Of a DNA stretch of 64,000 nt, positions 62,380 to 64,000 are shown piece after piece. Source of the DNA: Lysobacter capsici. Its GTDB lineage: Bacteria; Pseudomonadota; Gammaproteobacteria; Xanthomonadales; Xanthomonadaceae. Within the stretch, counting starts at the first letter, position 1. Each line of letters opens with the position of its first letter. The stretch is taken from positions 4,464,001-4,528,000 of the forward strand of contig NZ_CP076103.1 of the NCBI RefSeq assembly GCF_018732085.1, read 5' to 3'. The notes beneath the pieces are model-generated. The model did no database searches. It saw nothing but the letters and a program-made list of their open reading frames with translations, and was not told the DNA's origin. The position numbers and the translations under genes are program-made.

Positions 62380-63368
62380 GCGGTTCGCTCCCGGTCGGGC
62401 CGTATCGCGCCGCGCGCGGGTGCGGCGGTGTCGATCAGGGTTCGCGGCCAGCTTACTCCGGTCAGCTGCGCGGACACGTCCCACAGCCGCGCGGCGATGG
62501 CTTCGTCCTTGGCGTGCGCGCCGATCGTTGCGTCGGTCACCGGGCCGCGCAGTTCGAAGCGATCGCGTGGGCCGTAGTAACCCGCCGCTACGGCCTGCGC
62601 CGCGGCGGCGGCGTACACCGTCGGCAGTGCGCCGTCGGCCGCCGATTGGCTCGCCCATGGCTGAAACCAGCGCATGCCCAATCGCGTCAACCACGCGTCG
62701 TTGCCGGGACCGTTGGCGATCAGATCGGTGCGCGCATAGCCCGGATGCGCGCCGTTGCTGATCAGGCCCCAGTCGCCGGCATTGCTGCGCCGCTGCAGTT
62801 CGAAGGCGAAACTCAGCATCGCCAGCTTCGACTGCGCATACGCGCGCCACGGCTTGTAGCGACGCTGCCATTGCAGATCGTCGAAGTGGATGTCGGCGAG
62901 CAGCTTGTGCGCGCCGCTGCTGACGTTGACCACGCGCGGCGCGGCGCCCTTGCGCAGCATCGGCAGCAGACGCGCGGTCAAGGCGTAGTGGCCGAGGTAG
63001 TTGGTGCCGAACTGCAGTTCGAAGCCGTCGGCGGTGGTCTGGCGTTGCGGCGGCGTCATCACCCCGGCGTTGTTGACCAGCACATCGAGCGCGTCGTGCT
63101 GCGCGGCGAAGCGCTCGGCGAAACGCGCGACCGAATCCAGGCTAGCGAGGTCCAGGTCTTCGTAACGCACCGTCGCCTGCGGATATGCCGCGCGAATCTG
63201 GCGCAGCGCGGCCGCGCCCTTGTCGGCGTTGCGGCCGGTGAGGATCACCTCGAACCGCGCGCCGGCCAGGGCCAGCGCGGTCTGCAGGCCGATGCCGCCG
63301 GTCGCGCCGGTGATGACCACGCGACGGCCGGGTTGCGCTTCGATGTCGCTGAGGGTGAAGGTTTTCAT
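62376..63368 (-). CDS. Short-chain dehydrogenase/reductase
   Basis: A 330-residue classical-type SDR. It has the cofactor loop TGATGGIGLQTALALAG near residue 20, an Arg-containing NADP-preferring segment (LTGRNADKG), NNAGVM near residue 98 and an active site with Ser (VNVSSGAHK) and YAQSK. The sequence resembles the retinol-dehydrogenase/WW-domain oxidoreductase-like SDRs with the long C-terminus. The substrate is unknown. It is in an operon with the neighbours on both sides, 19 bp after the next gene. Confidence 0.92.
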   Translation of the reverse strand: MKTFTLSDIEAQPGRRVVITGATGGIGLQTALALAGARFEVILTGRNADKGAAALRQIRAAYPQATVRYEDLDLASLDSVARFAERFAAQHDALDVLVNNAGVMTPPQRQTTADGFELQFGTNYLGHYALTARLLPMLRKGAAPRVVNVSSGAHKLLADIHFDDLQWQRRYKPWRAYAQSKLAMLSFAFELQRRSNAGDWGLISNGAHPGYARTDLIANGPGNDAWLTRLGMRWFQPWASQSAADGALPTVYAAAAAQAVAAGYYGPRDRFELRGPVTDATIGAHAKDEAIAARLWDVSAQLTGVSWPRTLIDTAAPARGAIRPDRERTA

Positions 63369-63387
63369 GAGTCGGGCGCCTTGGGCA

Positions 63388-64000
63388 TCACAACGCGGGA
63401 AACGCGGGGATCGGACCGCTCGCGGCCGCGTCGGTGGATTGGCTGACCGCGCGCCAGCGTTCGCCGGCCTGCGCGCGCGCGGTTTCCACGTTGGATGCGT
63501 AGTGCAGCGCGTCGCTGCCGAGCAGCAGATGCAGCGGCGGCTGCGGGTGATCGGCGATGCCCAGCACGACCTGCGCCACCCGCGCCGGATCGCCGGACGC
63601 GCCCACGCTGATGCCCGGGTTGGCGGCGTCGCCCGCGAGCAGGCCGCGGAACAGTTCGACCATCGGGCCGAACGCCTCCTGGTACTCGGGCAGCATCCGC
63701 GGCAGATCGGCCATCGCCTCCACGCCCCAGCCGGTGCGCATGCCGCCGGGTTCGAGCGTGCAGACCTTGACCCCGAAACCCGCGGTTTCGGCCGCGAGCA
63801 CTTCGCTGAAACCGCCGACCGCCCACTTCGCCGCCTGGTACGCCGACAGCCCCGGCGTGCCGATGCGGCCGCCGACCGAGGAGATCTGGATGATGTGGCC
63901 GCTGCGCTGCGCGCGCATGATCGGCAACACCGCGCGCGACAGGTTCACCACGCCGAACAGATTGGTTTCGATCTGATCGCGGAATTCGCCTTCGCCGGTC
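63388..64000 (-). CDS. Short-chain dehydrogenase/reductase, cut by window end
   Basis: The visible 204 codons read FRDQIETNLFGVVNLSRAVL then the active-site Ser in IIQISSVGGRIG and YQAAK, followed by the SDR C-terminus with GGMRTGWGVEAM. The frame continues to the window end, so the N-terminal cofactor-binding loop is outside. An internal ATG/GTG-initiated product starting at 63951 would lack the core fold and is not the real start. First visible gene of a three-gene SDR operon; substrate unknown. Confidence 0.9.
   Translation of the reverse strand, partial: TGEGEFRDQIETNLFGVVNLSRAVLPIMRAQRSGHIIQISSVGGRIGTPGLSAYQAAKWAVGGFSEVLAAETAGFGVKVCTLEPGGMRTGWGVEAMADLPRMLPEYQEAFGPMVELFRGLLAGDAANPGISVGASGDPARVAQVVLGIADHPQPPLHLLLGSDALHYASNVETARAQAGERWRAVSQSTDAAASGPIPAFPAL

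Overview
The window looks like a Lysobacter chromosome (Xanthomonadaceae, Gammaproteobacteria). Three things point there: high GC; the gammaproteobacterial order tRNA-Tyr, tRNA-Gly, tRNA-Thr, tuf, tRNA-Trp, secE, nusG, rplKAJL, rpoBC, rpsLG, fusA; and a cluster of secreted proteases that includes a close match to Achromobacter protease I (lysyl endopeptidase), an enzyme whose source organism is regarded as a Lysobacter. The call is from recognition of sequence, not from a search.

Region 1 (1-17.3 kb, all minus strand) is the transcription and translation locus. It reads right to left from a promoter before tRNA-Tyr, through a strong terminator after rpoC, into a separate rpsL-rpsG-fusA unit whose last gene runs out of the window. 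Region 2 (17.3-25 kb, minus) holds ychF, pth, rplY, prs, tRNA-Gln, ispE, lolB and a large TPR protein. This is the usual gammaproteobacterial lolB-ispE-prs-rplY-pth-ychF order. Region 3 (25-32 kb, plus) holds hemA, prfA, a GNAT protein, an O-GlcNAc-transferase-like TPR protein, and a moaB-HTH-ppk2 operon. Region 4 (32-41 kb, mixed) holds a regulator, a two-gene unit ending in a DUF2145 protein, an unrecognised 365-residue protein, an acyP-tlpA-yihY operon, wrbA with a DUF2069 protein, a one-domain asparaginase-like protein and a lipoprotein.

Region 5 (41-61 kb, all minus) is a secreted protease island: two M28 aminopeptidases, an M14 carboxypeptidase, two lysyl endopeptidases, an M12-type metalloprotease, a lipoprotein resembling a free subtilase propeptide, and two subtilases. 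Six of the eight enzymes end in a P/Homo B domain, and four of these also have a nearly identical PKD repeat, although their catalytic domains are unrelated. Most genes stand alone with long leaders and their own hairpin terminators. Four of them carry a CRP/Clp-like palindrome at a similar distance (about 210-230 bp) upstream of the start. Region 6 (61-64 kb) has a 44-bp tandem repeat and three short-chain or NAD-binding oxidoreductases on the minus strand, the last cut by the window end.

The intergenic DNA is unusually rich in repeat families: a GGGAATC hairpin element in seven gaps between 6.5 and 26.5 kb (one has become the C-terminal tail of HemA), GTAG-headed REP elements, a 193-bp inverted-repeat element between rplA and rplJ, a 532-bp inverted-repeat element at 45.2-45.7 kb, and others. 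No rRNA, CRISPR array, phage or intact insertion sequence was seen.
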